Of a stretch of DNA of 64,000 bases, positions 62,526 through 64,000 are shown piece after piece. Position 1 is the first letter of the stretch, and each line of letters starts with the position of its first letter. Origin of the DNA: Pseudomonas sp. RIT-PI-r (lineage in GTDB: Bacteria > Pseudomonadota > Gammaproteobacteria > Pseudomonadales > Pseudomonadaceae); assembly GCF_001297015.1 (NCBI RefSeq), contig NZ_LIGE01000044.1:1-64000 (forward strand). The letters run 5' to 3'. Under the pieces are notes generated by a model. The model ran no database searches. It was not told the origin of the DNA and saw only the letters and a program-made list of their open reading frames with translations. Position numbers and translations under genes: made by a program.

Positions 62526-63110
62526 ATGCTGGACTCGTTACTCGTTCCCACCGCAATCGTTGCCTTGGCCGAAATCGGCGACAAGACGCAACTGCTCGCG
62601 CTGATTCTCGCCGCTCGCTTCCGCAAACCCTGGCCGATCATTGCCGGCATTGTCGCTGCGACCCTGGCCAACCACGCAGCAGCCGGTGCGGTAGGCGCCT
62701 GGTTCGGCAGTTTCTTCTCGAATGCGACGCTGCACTGGATCCTCGCCGCGAGCTTCACGGCAACAGCGCTGTGGACGTTGGTTCCGGACAAAATGGACGA
62801 CGATGAAACCAGCACCGCGCGCAAGTTCGGGCCGTTCCTGACCACACTGATTGCGTTCTTCCTGGCGGAAATGGGTGACAAGACTCAGGTCGCCACGGTG
62901 ATGCTCGCCGCGCAATACCCGGATCTGTGGCTGGTGATTATCGGTACGACAGCGGGCATGTTGATTGCCAACGTGCCGGTGGTTCTGGCGGGTAATTTCG
63001 CTGCGGACAAATTGCCGCTAACGCTGATCCGTCGCCTCGCGGCTTCGGCATTCATGATTCTGGCGATCGTTGCGGTGTACAAGGCGATGCAGAGCAGTGG
63101 CTGGGTTTAA
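62526..63110 (+). CDS. GDT1/TMEM165-family (UPF0016) putative manganese exporter
   Basis: This 194-residue protein has six predicted membrane helices in two homologous halves, each with the family motif E-x-G-D-K-T (AEIGDKTQLLAL near residue 15, AEMGDKTQVATV near 115). These acidic motifs bind Mn2+/Ca2+ in the family. The upstream yybP-ykoY riboswitch strongly supports Mn2+ export. AGGAAA precedes the ATG. Confidence 0.94.
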   Translation: MLDSLLVPTAIVALAEIGDKTQLLALILAARFRKPWPIIAGIVAATLANHAAAGAVGAWFGSFFSNATLHWILAASFTATALWTLVPDKMDDDETSTARKFGPFLTTLIAFFLAEMGDKTQVATVMLAAQYPDLWLVIIGTTAGMLIANVPVVLAGNFAADKLPLTLIRRLAASAFMILAIVAVYKAMQSSGWV

Positions 63111-63122
63111 CCCTGAGAGAAA

Positions 63123-63229
63123 GATCGTTCCCACGCTCCGCGTGGGAACGCAGCCGGGGAGGTTCTGCGTCCCCGCCTGGAACGCGGAGCGTCCCTTGAG
63201 GCATTCCCACGCAGAGCGTGAGAACGATC
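63123..63229. repeat. Palindromic intergenic repeat (cgttcccacgctccgcg family)
   Basis: gatcgttcccacgctccgcg is followed by its own inverse, then a related pair (cctggaacgcggagcgtccc, attcccacgcagagcgtgag) ending gaacgatc. The outer arms gatcgttc / gaacgatc close the element. It lies between the convergent exporter and protease genes. Confidence 0.8.
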
Positions 63230-63235
63230 ACCGAC

Positions 63236-64000
63236 TCAGGACTTCGGGGCTTGTTCGTACAGCGGCATAACCTTCGGAATCGCTGCCTGCAACGCAGCAG
63301 TGCGACTATTTGAAGACGGGTGAGTACTGAGGAATTCCGGCGGAGCACCTTCGCTGGCCTTGCTCATTTTCTCCCACAGCGTAATGGCCGCATTGGGGTT
63401 GTAACCGGCCCGGGCGGCGAGCTCCAGACCGATCAGGTCAGCCTCGTTTTCATTGGTGCGGCTGTTAGGCAGCGTCATCAACAGATTCACACCATTGTTT
63501 CCCCCCCCCCCCAAAGGGGGGGGCCCCCCCGCCGCTATCGCCATCTGTTGCGCCATTTGCACGCCGTAAGACTTCGACAAGGCCTCGCGACCATGCTCGC
63601 GCAAGGCATGGGCAATTTCATGGCCCATTACCGCAGCCGTCTCATCGTCGGTCAGTTGCAGTTTGTCGAGCAGACCGGTGTAAACGATGATCTTGCCGCC
63701 AGGACCACAGTTGGCATTGAGCTCATCGCTCTTGATCAGATTGACTTCCCATTTCCATTGCGCAGAATCCGGCCTGAACGTCGGCGCCTGGGCAATCAAT
63801 CGATCGGCGATCGCCTGAATGCGTTTCGCATCGGCGCTGGTTTTGTCGAGCACATTCTTGCTGCTCGCATCACCCAGGGTCTGCTGGTAGTCCTGGGCAT
63901 ACGCTTGATTGACCTGCTCGCTCGACACCAGACTGAACATCCGCTGCTGACGAACCACCCCCACCTCACCGGCACTGGTGGTGTTCACCGTCTCACAACC
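63236..64000 (-). CDS. M48-family metalloprotease lipoprotein (5' end beyond window)
   Basis: The frame is open to the right edge. The first visible residues, G-C-E-T, suggest the lipidation Cys lies at the edge, so only the signal peptide is missing. The zinc site is HEIAHALREHG with the third ligand in NENEADLIG. The family (LoiP/YcaL-like) degrades misfolded envelope proteins. Between these motifs the DNA is a C12-A3-G8-C7 block (63501-63530) that keeps the frame but encodes GGPPPLGGGG, unlike relatives. This segment is probably wrong or unstable. Confidence 0.88.
   Translation of the reverse strand, partial: GCETVNTTSAGEVGVVRQQRMFSLVSSEQVNQAYAQDYQQTLGDASSKNVLDKTSADAKRIQAIADRLIAQAPTFRPDSAQWKWEVNLIKSDELNANCGPGGKIIVYTGLLDKLQLTDDETAAVMGHEIAHALREHGREALSKSYGVQMAQQMAIAAGGPPPLGGGGNNGVNLLMTLPNSRTNENEADLIGLELAARAGYNPNAAITLWEKMSKASEGAPPEFLSTHPSSNSRTAALQAAIPKVMPLYEQAPKS
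63501..63530. repeat. Compound homopolymer block C12-A3-G8-C7
   Basis: Twelve C, three A, eight G and seven C occur in a row inside the M48 protease gene. The block can fold on itself (C8/G8, G7/C7). Nothing similar occurs elsewhere in the window. Assembly or base-calling error is the first explanation; slippage-prone coding DNA is the alternative. Confidence 0.9.

Overview
The window is chromosomal DNA from a fluorescent-type Pseudomonas, most likely the P. fluorescens complex. The evidence is the complete Pseudomonas-order division and cell-wall cluster, GC-rich third positions, and many short palindromic intergenic repeats of the kinds common in that group (the gcgagcaggctcg doublets and the ctgccgaaggctg and cccctcaccct families). 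Most of the window is conserved core genome. Accessory content is limited to a transposase remnant, repeat arrays and a few transport or regulatory genes.

Layout. 1-948: end of a possible insertion sequence, a 111-bp tandem repeat and a longer intergenic repeat. 949-7247: RND efflux adaptor and pump with a heavy-metal-type two-component system. 7248-11200: repeats, a 73-residue secreted protein, an OprD-type porin and a membrane diguanylate cyclase. 11152-29190 (minus strand): the whole dcw cluster from mraZ to lpxC, with a clear promoter and three MraZ-type boxes. 29493-34593: RNase P RNA, then the divergent rsmI / lpoA-yraN-gmhA-dolP locus. 34592-39547 (minus): sspB-sspA, the cytochrome bc1 operon petABC and rpsI-rplM. 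39723-48840: aldo-keto reductase, acyl-CoA dehydrogenase, GlxA-type regulator, zapE, trpS, a hydrolase, zapG, an OmpA-like lipoprotein and a glyoxalase-II-like enzyme. 48892-57273 (minus): acyl-CoA ligase, DUF1302, DUF1329 and a MalT-type LuxR regulator, probably one fatty-acid uptake/activation locus. 57420-64000: MFS and AraC pair, LysE exporter, 2-hydroxyacid dehydrogenase, rsmC, a yybP-ykoY-type manganese riboswitch in front of a GDT1-family exporter, and a partial M48 metalloprotease lipoprotein.

The dcw cluster makes the peptidoglycan precursor (murE, murF, mraY, murD, murG, murC, ddlB), the septal synthase (ftsW, ftsI, ftsL, ftsQ) and the Z-ring (ftsA, ftsZ), and ends in the lipid A gene lpxC. 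Tight start/stop overlaps run through most of it.

The most unusual observations are sequence anomalies in otherwise conserved genes. lpxC has lost its stop codon (TAA to GAA) and runs 44 codons through its terminator into a repeat. murC has Pro instead of Thr directly after the P-loop lysine. The M48 protease contains a C12-A3-G8-C7 block. The lpxC and murC changes are T-to-G in G-rich context, so base-calling error, or less likely a mutator signature, should be tested first. No clearly novel defence or mobile system was seen. The best candidate for an under-described system is the ligase-DUF1302-DUF1329-LuxR locus.
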